Shown here piece by piece: positions 49,132-56,224 of a DNA stretch of 64,000 nt. The notes below the pieces were generated by a model, which saw only the letters and a program-made list of their open reading frames with translations, did not search any database and was not told the DNA's origin. The position numbers and the translations under genes are program-made. This stretch comes from Amphimedon queenslandica. Its lineage: Eukaryota; Porifera; Demospongiae; Haplosclerida; Niphatidae. Location of the stretch: NCBI RefSeq assembly GCF_000090795.2, contig NW_003546604.1, positions 1-64,000 of the forward strand. The letters are read 5' to 3'. Each line of letters opens with the position of its first letter. The first letter of the stretch is position 1.

Positions 49132-50171
49132 ATACAGAAATGAATATAGAATGAAATGAATGAATAAAATGCATGCACTGTTTGTACATGTACATTGTAC
49201 AGGTATTTGATATTGCTTGAATCCTTGTACATAAGCTATGGTTTTGGCCTACATATGCAAGTAATGTAATACCTGAGGATTGAGATATCTGCTTGAGGTG
49301 AAGCTGAGGGCAGATATCAAGGGACTCAGGCATTACATTACATCAGGTATTGCATGTACATGTACATAATCACATGGACTTTATATAACAATTAAATACA
49401 CAATGTAACGCAATGTGCATGTACATGTAAATAATAATAGTAAAATGATATTGGCAGAACACACACACAAATACACACACGGCTCCAAAAATAGTTTAGT
49501 AAAGATACTACACACACTTACTGTATATAGCACAGTCATCAAACTGTCATCACATTAAAAATTATAAAAATTCGTTTGTAGCAGACAAGTATTATAATTA
49601 GATGCATAAATCTACATTAGTGTAGTACTGCACAAAGCAAAGGTGAGGCTATTGACACACAAGGAGAGATGGAGAGTTCAAACTTAATGAGATTAAAATC
49701 CTTAAGGGTATTCCCCTCTAGTCAAAGGTCAAGTGGTGATGCTGTACTGCTAATGAAGGAATCAATGCCTTACATGTACATGTACAAGTGTGCGTGTGTA
49801 TCATACTGATGCTTAAAGCAGGTGCTGTTGATCAAACAAGAGAGTAAAATTAATATGCATCAAATTGATATTATGATTATTAAACACATTTATGCTTCAT
49901 GGGATTATATCTAATCATCCATAAATTAAAAATAAATGCACATGTATGCTACAGTGATGGGAGGTAGCAGTCTCCTGGTAGCATATTATATAGATTTATA
50001 GCTCATCTTACCTCAATAGTGTCTGGAGTATCTTGTTCCAAACCTCTTTCACTGGCTTTTTCTTCTAAAAATTATACATTATCTGGGGCTACACGCACTT
50101 ATTATCTTACCTGTGACTTTACGGGTCTTCTTCTTAGCTTTAGTCTTTTTCTTGGGGCGGGCAACTTCCAT
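12663..50171 (-). CDS. EPG5: Ectopic P-granules protein 5 (EPG5), complete, about 53 exons
   Basis: EPG5 is a large Rab7/LC3-binding tether for autophagosome-lysosome fusion. The ATG at 50171 opens a basic N-terminus (MEVARPKKKTKAKKKTRK), then an acidic, Pro/Thr-rich disordered region in exons 2-3. The rest is helical repeat (HEAT-like) sequence without enzymatic motifs, as in the family. Diagnostic stretches, compared from memory with human EPG5: LPLQLWLPSVHDI and ISGLNWGVKE (exon 18), MWLEEPRLHEE (exon 29), FNIPKWLSDYSPS (exon 37), HLTSLPWEQYAPDLSAMDLM (exon 43), and LLGAIGLGKKS (exon 52). The stop is at 12663-12665. Exon joins tested keep frame, and I saw no break. Many introns are only 50-100 bp; the long ones are filled by mobile elements, a 5S gene and satellites. 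Exon coordinates are given in the three block entries. Confidence 0.9.
13125..13770. repeat. Dispersed ~177-bp module, about four tandem copies
   Basis: Successive copies carry GATCGGAATCA, catatgtacatgtatatgcat, ggagaattctctcc and the palindrome CCTGTACTATAGTACAGG. It lies in the last EPG5 intron. Copies differ by scattered substitutions. Confidence 0.8.
15626..16112. mobile_element. AGGGTTTCCCAC-ended element carrying the 177-bp module
   Basis: Left end AGGGTTTCCCACGGGATTTT, right end GCATGCTTTGTGGGAAACCC: a short inverted repeat with otherwise different ends. The interior is two to three module copies. A copy with the same two ends, inverted, lies at 27317-27604; partial copies lie at 21516-21905, 36296-36640 and 58255-58590. 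No protein-coding capacity, so non-autonomous. Confidence 0.7.
17314..17612. repeat. 61-bp tandem repeat, five copies (amplified TIR)
   Basis: Units start at 17314, 17375, 17436, 17497 and 17558 and are almost identical. Each holds an inverted pair TTAAGGACA...TGTCCTTAA around a GGGCCC centre. The outer edge matches the right end of the enclosing element, so the array is an expanded terminus. Confidence 0.9.
17815..17859. repeat. Hairpin upstream of the membrane ORF
   Basis: GATATTCATAA-TC-CCTTG pairs with CAAGG-TTATGAATATC around an 11-bp loop. It lies about 90 bp before the ORF start at 17946. It could be a small foldback element or a regulatory RNA fold. Confidence 0.7.
17946..18494 (+). 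CDS. Hydrophobic protein of two duplicated ~85-residue units, inside the TIR element
   Basis: An open frame of 182 codons in the EPG5 intron, antisense to EPG5. The two halves align: ILEGIEMLLFILKDFGCIS with ILLGFKMISHILKKFDYIS, then FSEIILIQLIINLIPLSLQW with FSDIILIKLSDHLYPLLFQW. Each half has about two likely membrane spans. Conservation between the halves, mostly by conservative changes, argues that this was translated and selected. I recognise no family. The stop falls just before the 40-bp satellite. No upstream exon or clear promoter was found; LPLQYQ precedes the ATG in frame and also matches the repeat, so the true start may be earlier or spliced. Confidence 0.55.
   Translation: MEMIAIDILEGIEMLLFILKDFGCISIPTYLLLAFVIYLITSIIHARTRDYPFSEIILIQLIINLIPLSLQWIMYALYLKYEIETNMSAMTAIWILLGFKMISHILKKFDYISTNTYLKIAVAIVLISFVIETNTSRVVSTSKNASPSAYVFSDIILIKLSDHLYPLLFQWMMYTLYTSEYN
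18498..19412. repeat. 40-bp satellite, about 23 copies, two alternating variants
   Basis: The unit begins aaactacRcgtacatagatt and continues tctataaaStatSgaaatca. Variants with AAAGTATGG and AAACTATCG alternate over the left half (an 80-bp dimer) and mix to the right. Every unit can form a hairpin: GATTTCTATA against TAT(G/C)GAAATC with a 3-nt loop. Confidence 0.95.
21236..21315. mobile_element. Short hairpin element, CTGAG family (degraded)
   Basis: The pairing core is TTGATATCTGCC / GCAGATATCTCAG, with TACATTGTA at the right end. It matches the elements at 8425 and 49262. Confidence 0.5.
21516..21905. repeat. Dispersed 177-bp modules with partial AGGGTTTCCC-type end
   Basis: Begins AGGCTTCCCACAGAGCATTC (a degraded terminus) and runs through about two module copies with ggagaattctctcc and GATTGGAATCAG. 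Confidence 0.6.
22120..22370. repeat. Dispersed 177-bp module, degraded
   Basis: About one and a half copies: agaattctctccc, a TATATAGTACAGAG core and GATCGGAATCATCTC. It lies next to EPG5 exon 40. Confidence 0.55.
22801..23015. mobile_element. ~200-bp MITE, TATAGC family
   Basis: Begins CCATATATAGCGGGGAATTT and ends AAATTCCGGACTATATGGTA; arms GAGGGAGTTAAATTT and AAATTTAACTCCCTC pair. The centre has the shared GCCATTATCTATGGC-type stretch. Same family as nine other copies in the window. Confidence 0.8.
24391..24862. mobile_element. TATAGTGGGTTTATT MITE, interrupted by a hAT-like element
   Basis: Ends TATAGTGGG...TTTATTCGAGGATAAC and TTATCCTCAAAATAAACCTG, then CTATACGG. An intact relative is at 36891-37088 with the same interior (GATGGCAGAAAAGTGGCAAT). 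Positions 24400-24714 are a younger insertion. Confidence 0.8.
24400..24714. mobile_element. hAT-type MITE with 8-bp target duplication
   Basis: Terminal inverted repeats TAGTGATGGGCGATT / AATCGCCCATCACTA enclose 315 bp. Both sides are flanked by ATAGTGGG, a perfect 8-bp target duplication typical of hAT insertions. The interior is made of GATTCNGAATC-type palindromes. No transposase. Confidence 0.92.
26480..36826 (-). CDS. EPG5: EPG5 exons 19-36 (exon map)
   Basis: By eye: 36665-36826, 34650-34951, 34052-34192, 33557-33677, 33320-33402, 33138-33241, 32757-32864, 32278-32415, 30824-30993, 30265-30456, 29968-30091, 29451-29589, 28705-28876, 28197-28353, 27673-27815, 27226-27264, 27049-27164, 26480-26674. 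Exon 34 is a 39-bp micro-exon (ELSKLSESNDSE), joined in frame by phase-2 and phase-1 junctions. Exon 27 carries LCIYRWADLCSS and WQRYFTLYLQRPI, typical of the family. Confidence 0.78.
27317..27604. mobile_element. AGGGTTTCC-ended element, single module
   Basis: Left AGGGTTTCCAACAAGGCATACT, right AAAATCCTGTGGGAAACCCT. It holds one module with the core CCTGTGCTATAGTACAGGG. The orientation is opposite to the copy at 15626. It lies between EPG5 exons 33 and 34. Confidence 0.75.
28926..29128. mobile_element. ~200-bp MITE, TATAGC family
   Basis: TATAGCACAAAAATTTGGAG at the left and CTCCAAAATTTCTGGCTATA at the right. The centre has the conserved CCATTTTGAGCC and GCTCAATGGCACGTGGCC boxes. Confidence 0.8.
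31015..32165. repeat. Tandem array of seven ~177-bp units
   Basis: The phrase cataaggacatcaatatg recurs at about 31043, 31219, 31397, 31573, 31749, 31953 and 32131: steps of 176-178 bp, with one step of 204 caused by a 28-bp local duplication. Each unit has GGAATCAGCTCAAACTTTCT, ccatgggctatagtacagtg and AAAATGGCCGTAACTTGATA. Lies between EPG5 exons 26 and 27. It is a distinct subfamily of the dispersed module. Confidence 0.92.
35632..35808. mobile_element. ~180-bp MITE, TATAGC family (diverged)
   Basis: Starts TATAGCTGGGTGATTTGGAG and ends ACTGGCTATATGATAT, with the shared GTGATTGGAGGGTTTTAATT interior. It directly precedes the orphan zinc-ribbon exons. Confidence 0.6.
35826..36032 (+). CDS. 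Orphan 3' exons of a CxxC zinc-ribbon protein, antisense in an EPG5 intron
   Basis: Exons 35826-35902 (acceptor TTCACAG, donor GGTAAG) and 35954-36032 join in frame across a 51-bp intron and end in TAG. The 51-residue tail reads DVVCTECKKIKRAPIDTNPN, then RFVCSRCSWNCSYSDDMDIM and an acidic Leu/Asp end. The two CxxC pairs should bind zinc. I do not recognise the parent protein. No convincing upstream exon was found between 34952 and 35826, though a basic stretch with splice-like borders sits at about 35465-35548. It is a nested gene with hidden 5' exons, or a captured gene end. Confidence 0.55.
36296..36640. mobile_element. AGGGTTTCCC-ended element, right end lost
   Basis: Starts AGGGTTTCCCCCAAAGCATG, then CTAAGTGAGCTAAACAGCAT and about one and a half modules (GATCGGAATCAGCTCAAAGT). 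The right terminus is not seen. Confidence 0.6.
36891..37088. mobile_element. TATAGCGGGTTTATT MITE, uninterrupted copy
   Basis: TATAGCGGGTTTATTTCGAG at the left and CTCAAAATAAACCCGCTATA at the right give a near-perfect inverted repeat. This is the uninterrupted reference for the copy at 24391-24862. Confidence 0.88.
37150..37358. mobile_element. ~200-bp MITE, TATAGC family, next to EPG5 exon 18
   Basis: CCATATAGCAGGAAATTTTT at the left and AATTTCCTGCTATACAGTA at the right. The right end is within a few bases of the exon 18 donor (37363). Confidence 0.85.
37364..50171 (-). CDS. EPG5: EPG5 exons 1-18 (exon map)
   Basis: By eye, 5' to 3': 50111-50171, 50012-50064, 48434-49091, 48052-48164, 47542-47634, 47307-47378, 46566-46688, 46101-46221, 45396-45541, 44894-45059, 43948-44056, 43541-43667, 41934-42051, 41275-41611, 40790-41004, 40088-40248, 39423-39563, 37364-37531. 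Exon 3 (about 220 codons) holds the disordered acidic region. Exon 4 starts the conserved part (PYSEEDLSLLYPNPQLG). Exon 12 has a poly-Gly run. Exon 14, the longest conserved exon, reads GQYAISHISSYQMLQF onward. Confidence 0.8.
37681..37752 (-). other. tRNA-like (SINE-type) stretch
   Basis: The minus strand shows a B-box-like GGTTCCAATCC in a 4-bp stem (GTGG/CCAC), an anticodon-like loop around TGC, and a T-rich run after the end. The acceptor ends do not pair and the A box is weak, so it is not a working tRNA gene. Confidence 0.35.
37831..38480. mobile_element. TTAA-flanked TIR element nested in the outer element
   Basis: GGTTACGGGATAC at the left and GTATCCCGTAACC at the right, each flanked by TTAA. 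A TTAA target duplication is the mark of piggyBac-type insertion. Interior 0.6 kb, no coding capacity seen. Confidence 0.85.
39207..39414. mobile_element. ~200-bp MITE, diverged relative of the TATAGC family
   Basis: TATATTTTGCGGGTATAAAA at the left and CCCCGCAAAATATAATGGTC at the right. It ends a few bases from the donor of EPG5 exon 17. Confidence 0.7.
42157..42354. mobile_element. ~200-bp MITE, diverged
   Basis: TATAGTGCAAAATTTTCGAG at the left and CTTGAAAATTTTGCACTGTA at the right; near-perfect inverted ends. Confidence 0.8.
44213..44221 (-). terminator. Pol III T-run terminator of the 5S gene
   Basis: A + strand A-run (44214-44222, overlapping the 5S 3' end) is a run of eight to nine T on the 5S strand, directly at the 3' end. 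Four or more T suffice for pol III. Confidence 0.85.
44222..44340 (-). rRNA. 5S ribosomal RNA gene
   Basis: The minus strand begins GTCTGCGGCCATACCACGTT, continues through GAACACTGAAGTTAAGCAAC and GGATGGGTGACCGCCTAGGA, and ends GTCGCAGACTT: a full-length, 119-nt eukaryotic 5S rRNA. The ends pair (GTCTGCG/CGCAGAC). The internal pol III promoter is present: box A around 44277-44291 and box C around 44245-44262. A T-run terminator follows directly. It sits in the EPG5 intron between exons 10 and 11, on the EPG5 strand, as a single dispersed copy. It looks intact; whether it is transcribed is unknown. Confidence 0.95.
44490..44645. mobile_element. Relic of a CCTCT..GGACAC TIR element
   Basis: Contains AACCTCTACATAAAGGACAC, ACACCTCCATTTAATGGACA and TGTCCATTATACAGAGGC, echoing the termini of the element at 17311-19836. 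Fragmentary; no clean ends. Confidence 0.45.
44685..44845. mobile_element. MITE, TATAGC family, one end degraded
   Basis: Interior boxes GGCAAATTGCTAAACTTTGG and ATGGCTCAAAATGGCAGATT match the copy at 37150. The right end (CCTCCAAAACTTCCTGTATA) is clear, the left weaker. Confidence 0.7.
45549..45735. repeat. GA/GGGA microsatellite at an EPG5 3' splice site
   Basis: Nearly 190 bp of pure purine (GA, GGGA, GGAGAGA) on the + strand, which is CT-rich in the EPG5 transcript and abuts the acceptor of exon 9. The largest of many such tracts at EPG5 splice sites. Confidence 0.95.
46305..46493. mobile_element. ~190-bp MITE, diverged
   Basis: GTACTATTTGGATAATTTGC at the left and TAAATCATCTTGTACGGTAC at the right; the interior has GTGCCACGTGCCATTGAGCA and CAAAATGGCAGATTTTATAT. 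Confidence 0.5.
49262..49345. mobile_element. Short hairpin element, ATACCTGAG family
   Basis: GTAATGTAATACCTGAGGAT at the left and GACTCAGGCATTACATTACA at the right, with GATATCTGC / GCAGATATC forming the stem. The best preserved of the set. Confidence 0.75.
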
Positions 50172-52000
50172 TTTAGATTTCAATACAGGCCTGGGCAGCG
50201 AGAAAGAGAGGGAAGAAGAGGGAGTGACTCAGTCGGCAGCCATTTTGACTAATCAACTAAAATCACATGACTCTCTCAATTTATTATTAATTAAAATAAT
50301 TATAATGATAAATTATAGCACCTTTTTATCCTCGCTTTTATCTCACCGTCAGGAGTTTTTTAAATCCAAAAAATTAATGGCTACAAAATAACAACAATAA
50401 TTAGTGGAACATTATTTGTACGTACTTTTAATTTTACATTCATGATATAGATCTACTACAATGTAGCAGCTACATGCATGCCTATGATCCATGGTACTTC
50501 AAAGTAACTACTTTATTAACTATTTTACATTTCATATCATCGCCAGACAATATTTTTCAGCTCCTAGACGACAGGAAAATGACATAAGAGTTTATTTGTA
50601 TTCATAATGTTGATCTTGGAGAGCTATAGCATGTCACTTCTGGGTGGAGCTTGTGATTAATTTCCCTTTGGCCATTTCGTATACAGCAAAAACTTAAAGA
50701 CACTGCGCAGGTAAACTGTTGTTATTTGGTTCACTTCCTACCCTCTATTCTCTCTGTCAATCTCTTTGTGATTCTCTCTTCTGCTCCATTACACATACTC
50801 CAGCGGCAAAGACTAAAGCGAACCACGCTCAGCCCGAGCCCTCCTTTTACTTGTAAGTTTTTGTTGTCTGATGCTTGTAAATTGTTAGATAGACTACAAG
50901 CTAACAGCAAGAGAAGAGAGAGAGAGAGGCCTAGAGAGTAGCTTGAGGTTTAACCCACAAAGCCTTACTTTTGCAGCTGTTTTAAACAAACTTTATAAAC
51001 AAGGGCCCTGGGCTGGCTTGCTATTTAAATTTCACTGCATGAATGGTTAAGACACTTGGCTCTCTTAATCTTGTCACTTTATGTGTTGTAGTAGTAATTG
51101 ATAAAGTAGCTTGGCTCCATGTACATGCATGAAGTAGGAACTAGGAAGTTTCCTTAATGAGTCCAAGGAGTGTGTATGAGCTAATTGACCTTTGCAAGTC
51201 TGTCCTGTCTGTTAGCTGCCCCTGATTTTAGTGACAGCTAATGGTGTAAATAGGCATAGAGCAGACTGACTTTTTTTACATGTCTCCTCTCTCTCTCTCT
51301 CCTCTTCCCTCCCCCTCTCCCTCTCTCGATAAAAGCACATATGTTCAACAATACACATGAGAGTGTATGTGTCTGCCATGGGGCATAATGAATCACTATC
51401 TGTACAACATAATTATTGTACTTTCAGCAACCTTTAATCATACACTGTCACATACAGCATAATACTGCTAACTACATGTACATGCATGTGTTGATTGGCA
51501 GAGATGATTTATGTATTATTATCAGAAGAAGCATTAAAATCTTTTACTAAAATTAAATGATATTTGTGTATTGTGAAAAAGTAATTGATTACTCACTAAT
51601 ATTTACACTAAGGCTGGTGGCTCTGATAACATATATTGTGTGGTTATTTTTCATATGTCATGCGAATGTCTACATTTATGTACATGTACAAAAATGTATG
51701 TGTCAATCATGTATAAAATTAAGCTATATACAATGTACATGTGTGTGTGTGTATGTGCTTATGTTGTGCAATGCATGGTATGCAATGTAAAACAAACAGA
51801 TATTAATAGAGGGTGCAGTGTAGGAGGATATTAGGACAGTACAGTACAGTGATGATACATGCACATGTACTTGTTTGTGTGTTCATTTGGATGCAGTGGT
51901 TGCTTTAGCATTGTTTGACTTATGTAATCTCTGATGTGGAAATGTTTATACATTTGTGTAAATGGAAAACATGAGTCCATTAAAGCTAGAGGGGGAGGAG

Positions 52001-52049
<49 letters not shown>

Positions 52050-52202
52050 AGAGAGGGAGGGAGGGTGAGCAGATAAGCAATAAGAAATACTCTAAGCATG
52101 ATGGAGTGGGCTCAGTGAGTAGGTGTACTGTCATCTCAAACCCTATACATGTTAGCAGATTATTTAATTATTATTGTCTATTCTGTTTATAGTTTATTGA
52201 AA
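50172..52202 (+). promoter_or_regulatory. Divergent intergenic region between EPG5 and the GPCR; likely GPCR 5' exon and first intron
   Basis: Two kb separate the opposed start codons. A strong donor (ACTT|GTAAGT) lies at about 50852 on the + strand, and the acceptor TTTATAG at 52186-52192 precedes the GPCR ATG by 10 bp. A non-coding first exon near 50700-50851 is therefore plausible. The rest is CT and GA tracts and AT-rich sequence; no TATA box was identified. Confidence 0.5.
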
Positions 52203-54086
52203 ATGGATGATGATCTCATGTCTGGCTCAGGAAATGGCTTGATTAATGAGACAGAGTTCGACTTCAGCTGCAGAACGTCAGTCCTTAGCACAACCAATGT
52301 CACAGATCAAGAATTCTGGACTTTCCGGGGAAACCTTGGTAGTGGGACGATAGCAATTGCTTTTTTCGAAAGCATAATATTCATTGTAGCACTATCATGG
52401 AACTTGTTCATATTCGTAACATATTTATTAAAGTATAGATTGCTCAAAGAGCCTGCTAACATTATGCTGTTTACTCTTTCAATTGTGGATCTTCTCGTTT
52501 GCATATTGATCATACCTTTCCCCATAATAGTTGTCGCCGCCAATGGCGAGTATATTTTTGGAAACAGCGACGTAGTCAGATGCATAATCTGTCAAGTCCA
52601 AGGATACTTCTTTATATTATCGACAGAGCTCTCCCTTCACCTCCTAGCGATCCTTTCCATTGATAGATGTATATTGCTGTCAAACCCACTCAAATACAAG
52701 GACATTAAGAAAGTCTGGACGACTGTCGTCGGAATACTTGTCATCTGGGTCTTTTGTTTTTTGCTTGCACTCCCTCCTGCTTTTGGATTCGGTGAATGGG
52801 AGTTTAATCGGTCTTTCGGAGTCTGTATACCGCGCTGGACACCGTTTCGTAATTCATTATACATGATACTATTAATGATTGAAGGATTGATACCAATCAT
52901 AACGCTAGCTGTTACTAACGTTTGGACCTTCAAAATTGTCAACAGGTTCTTGAAAAAGAACCTCGAAAGGAAGAAATCATTTCGTGCGACAAGAGAAGAG
53001 GTGGCAGTTGAAAAATCGACCCACCGGAGTCAGCAGAACCAGCTGGTAAAGGTATTTGGTGCTCTTTTTATTGCTAATATCATTTCTTGGACTCCACTCC
53101 TTTCTCTCACGTTTGCTATAGCTGCCACTGACGGGGATGGCATACCGGCCTGGCTTTTAATTGTTGGTTGGTTTATGTTCCTTCTCAACCCAACAGTCCA
53201 TCCTATCCTCGAGTCCTTCTTCATAAAGGAACTACGTACTCGCGTGAACAGAGCAAGTAATAGCGTGAAGCAGCAAGTACGTCGCGCTAGTCGTAGCATA
53301 CTTAAAATGGCTACCCTGGACTCTTTCAAGGACATACCAACAATGAATGATGAGGATGAGTCCGAGAAAAGTAGGAGGGTATTCGGTTTGAAAAGGAAAT
53401 CCACGAGTCAATCGATAGGCAACGCATCAGTGAATACCTCAATGACTGATGCTAGCCCACCTGATAGTCCTATGGGTATCACGAGAGCTAACACCCTCAC
53501 TAATTCCGGGAGGTTCCCTCATAGAAATAGACGAAGTTCTTCGCCAAAGGATAATATAATAGGGACAGAGATCTTGCCTCCTTCTCCTCTCTTGACCCCG
53601 GTCTCGGCCGCTCTTCCTCGAATCAGCGAAGACTCACAATTAGCCTTAACCGATATCGCGAAGTCGCAAAACAATGTAAAGCCTAAGGCGTCATCTATAA
53701 CTGATTTAAGTGGAAAGAAAAAGAAGAGGCACATAAGTATAACTGTTCCGGGAGAAAAGGACGTATATAGACCGGAGGATAGGGACTCTGGTACTGTCTC
53801 ACGATCTCCTTCTCCCTCTCCTTCTTCATCAAATGACAGTGCAATTGTGAGTGGAAACGAAAACGATAATAATAATAATAATGATAGTCATCATGAAACT
53901 ACAGCTAATAATGCTAATAATGATGATGATACTACTACTGCTACTACTACTGCTAATAATAAAATCTCTAGCCCTTTACAGTCTAATGGCGTGAATTCTG
54001 ACAACGGTCCTTGCAATCTCATTTCAATAAAAGCTGCTGGAGAAATAGCAATAGACATTGATCAAACTGTATCAGATTCAGACTAA
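52203..54086 (+). CDS. Class A (rhodopsin-like) G protein-coupled receptor, orphan
   Basis: 627 codons in one exon. The start MDDDLMSGSG was chosen because an acceptor AG at 52191-52192 excludes an upstream in-frame ATG. The N-terminus has N-glycosylation sites (NVT). Seven spans are visible: TM1 AFFESIIFIVALSWNLFIF, TM2 IMLFTLSIVDLLVCILII, TM3 ending LLAILSIDRC (DRC where DRY is usual), TM6 FIANIISWTPLLSLTF, and TM7 LLNPTVHPILESFF (NPxxH/P in place of NPxxY). ICL3 is moderate. The tail of about 250 residues is Ser/Thr/Asn-rich with poly-Asn and poly-Thr runs. Ligand unknown; the subfamily could be opsin- or amine-like by position in class A, but I would not name it. Codon use is more GC-rich than its neighbours. 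Confidence 0.88.
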   Translation: MDDDLMSGSGNGLINETEFDFSCRTSVLSTTNVTDQEFWTFRGNLGSGTIAIAFFESIIFIVALSWNLFIFVTYLLKYRLLKEPANIMLFTLSIVDLLVCILIIPFPIIVVAANGEYIFGNSDVVRCIICQVQGYFFILSTELSLHLLAILSIDRCILLSNPLKYKDIKKVWTTVVGILVIWVFCFLLALPPAFGFGEWEFNRSFGVCIPRWTPFRNSLYMILLMIEGLIPIITLAVTNVWTFKIVNRFLKKNLERKKSFRATREEVAVEKSTHRSQQNQLVKVFGALFIANIISWTPLLSLTFAIAATDGDGIPAWLLIVGWFMFLLNPTVHPILESFFIKELRTRVNRASNSVKQQVRRASRSILKMATLDSFKDIPTMNDEDESEKSRRVFGLKRKSTSQSIGNASVNTSMTDASPPDSPMGITRANTLTNSGRFPHRNRRSSSPKDNIIGTEILPPSPLLTPVSAALPRISEDSQLALTDIAKSQNNVKPKASSITDLSGKKKKRHISITVPGEKDVYRPEDRDSGTVSRSPSPSPSSSNDSAIVSGNENDNNNNNDSHHETTANNANNDDDTTTATTTANNKISSPLQSNGVNSDNGPCNLISIKAAGEIAIDIDQTVSDSD

Positions 54087-55587
54087 TCATACATGCTACT
54101 GACACACTCACATGCACTAACAAATTATTTGAATATTCGTCGTATTTGTTGTTATACTACTCAATTACCAACTAAATTTTTTTAATTATTTTTTAATAGT
54201 AATTGTTACTAGATTTACGATGTTGATTGTACAAGTTATGCTTACTGCTGTAGCAGTGTACACAAATACATTCAAGTGATTGTCAGCAATTTCCTTTGTC
54301 ATTATTCTACAGAAATGCTGCGCACAAATAGTTTAAACTTGCTCTTTCCACTGTTTGTAATAAAACTGCTTGTAGCTATACAGCACTGTAAACATTATTG
54401 TGATCTCACTATTGATCTGGCAGGAAGGGCAATATAGCTTTGCCAGGACTGCTACTCTACACAACACAGAGCAGTATTTGTATTGTATTAATTGCATTGA
54501 TGTATGGTATGGCATATGATTTAGCAGATCAAAAGGTTAAAAAAACATGCTGATTGTTTTTGCCAACAAAAGCTAGCTCAGTATAATGTATTGGATATAC
54601 CTAAGATTTTAATTTGGCAGCAAATATTTTCAACTTTTCACCTCTCATTAATATTATAACTACCATTAATACAGGTCATGTGTGAGAACTGCATAAAAAA
54701 TGAGGTATAACTGGAAAAACATTAATGGCTCTGTGTGACTTCACTACACCCTAGTCTGGCCGCCTAGACCAGACTAACTACACATTGACGTGAACATCAA
54801 ACAGTATGCATGTATGTACATGTTTGGGCTAATTCTGAAATCTAAAATAGCAAATTAAAATAGAGTAATACTGATGTAGATGTACCAGTATACGTGTAGT
54901 TGTGGCAGGTAGTACAAATAGATCTATAGCCAACTATATGGATACTGAATAACAATATGCATGAATAATATTGATAATATGGACAATATGGAACTATGGA
55001 TACTGAATTGACAATAACGACAATCAAGATTGTGTGTGGTTATATACAAAATCAGAATTAGCTTCAATTAAGTCCTAGAATGTTCTGTTTGGGCAAGCCT
55101 GTATCAGTACATATTGAGCAATAGTAGTGTTAAGAAAGTGTGATTGTGTTGCAGATACATGCATGAGACATGAAGTGTTGAGTAATTAATAAGTGTGAAA
55201 GTACATTCAGTTAAAGTAGGACTTTATAACCCGACAGTTTATTGCATTAGTATCACTAGAAATCTGAGGGTATCTTTAATAGCTAAGCCTTAGATAGCAT
55301 AGTACAAATTAAATAAAGCTATGATTGACAATTAGAAGATAAGATGACTTTTGTGTGGATGTGCCAAATGGCACAAGTATGAATTCACCTCTGACTGGTA
55401 ATGTGTTAAGGGAGGAGACTGTTACATTACATTTCAATTTAAAACCTCATGCAGGCAATGCCACTTCAAAAGCTAATAAAGATTTTAAATCATAGATCAT
55501 TGAAAATTAATTATTTTACAATATCAACGTTATTACTAAGTTCAAAGCATCAAAAGAAAATTATTATGTAATCATTGTTGCTATATA
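54087..55587. other. GPCR 3' region and intergenic stretch, no gene seen
   Basis: AT-rich, with short open frames only. One small palindrome (TAGTCTGG...CCAGACTA) lies at about 54755-54779. Its TAGTCTGG/CCAGACTA arms resemble the termini and TAGCCAGAC stem of the larger palindrome at 55588. Nothing else recognised. Confidence 0.5.
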
Positions 55588-55664
55588 CTAGTCTTGTGTA
55601 GCCAGACCCATCCCCCTTTTTGGCATGCCAAAAAGGGGGATGGGTCTGGCTACGCGAGACTAGC
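55588..55664. mobile_element. 77-bp near-perfect palindrome with target duplication
   Basis: CTAGTCTTGTGTAGCCAGAC reads to a centre GGCATGCC and back to GTCTGGCTACGCGAGACTAG; only four bases per arm mismatch. Both sides are flanked by CTATATA (7 bp, or 8 if the next C is counted). A minimal foldback element with no room for anything but its ends. Confidence 0.85.
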
Positions 55665-55842
55665 TATATACAGTATCGACTTTCACATTAAGTGAACCAG
55701 CACTGTCGGGAACTTTGGAGAGACGCCAGATCTGGGAATTTGGCAGAGATGGTATGTCCTCACTCCACAACTGAGGGTTGCTACTACATAATGTAACATC
55801 GAACCACATGCAATATAGTAGTCTTGTCCCCACCCCTTCGCT

Positions 55843-56224
55843 TTATGCTATAGAAACACAGGAATTGTTTGAAGGTATTGAAAAGGACTTCATTTGCTCC
55901 AATACTATATCAAAGGATTGACCATCAGGCATATCAGATTGACTGAACTGTTGTAAGATCCTCTGAAACTGTCTAGCAAATTCCTTTAATCCTTTTTTAG
56001 TAAGACTTAAAAGCATAAATAATAGGTAAACCCTTCACCAACAATTTTAGCTCCAGCTCCCATGTTACATTAGGAGGGTCTACTGGTAATTCCCTTTTTT
56101 TCAGCAGCCTCAATTTTGTCTTATCCAAGCAACAAATGCTGAATACATCAATCTTTTAGACCTTCCTCCTCTCCAATCGAACGTATTTTTCTTCTAAATC
56201 ATCCAAATTGAGAGCGTTATCCAT
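55843..56224 (-). pseudogene. Broken intronless reading frame, unknown family
   Basis: From an ATG at 56224 the minus strand reads MDNALNLDDLEEKYVRLERR, a stop, then LLKKRELPVDPPNVTWELEL and KLLVKGLP in the same frame. After a shift of frame it reads LTKKGLKEFARQFQRILQQF, then DMPDGQSFDIVLEQMKSF and a stop. The long charged stretches look like former protein. One stop and one shift, with no splice signals that fix both, suggest a decayed or processed copy. It is divergent to SAMHD1, 200 bp upstream. Confidence 0.5.

Noticed and set aside
50726-50941. 71-codon frame upstream of the GPCR
   Set aside because: It crosses a strong splice donor at about 50852; better read as a non-coding first exon and intron.
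52149-52202. Upstream in-frame ATG extending the GPCR by 18 residues
   Set aside because: A strong acceptor (TTTATAG) lies between the two ATGs, so the upstream codons are intronic.
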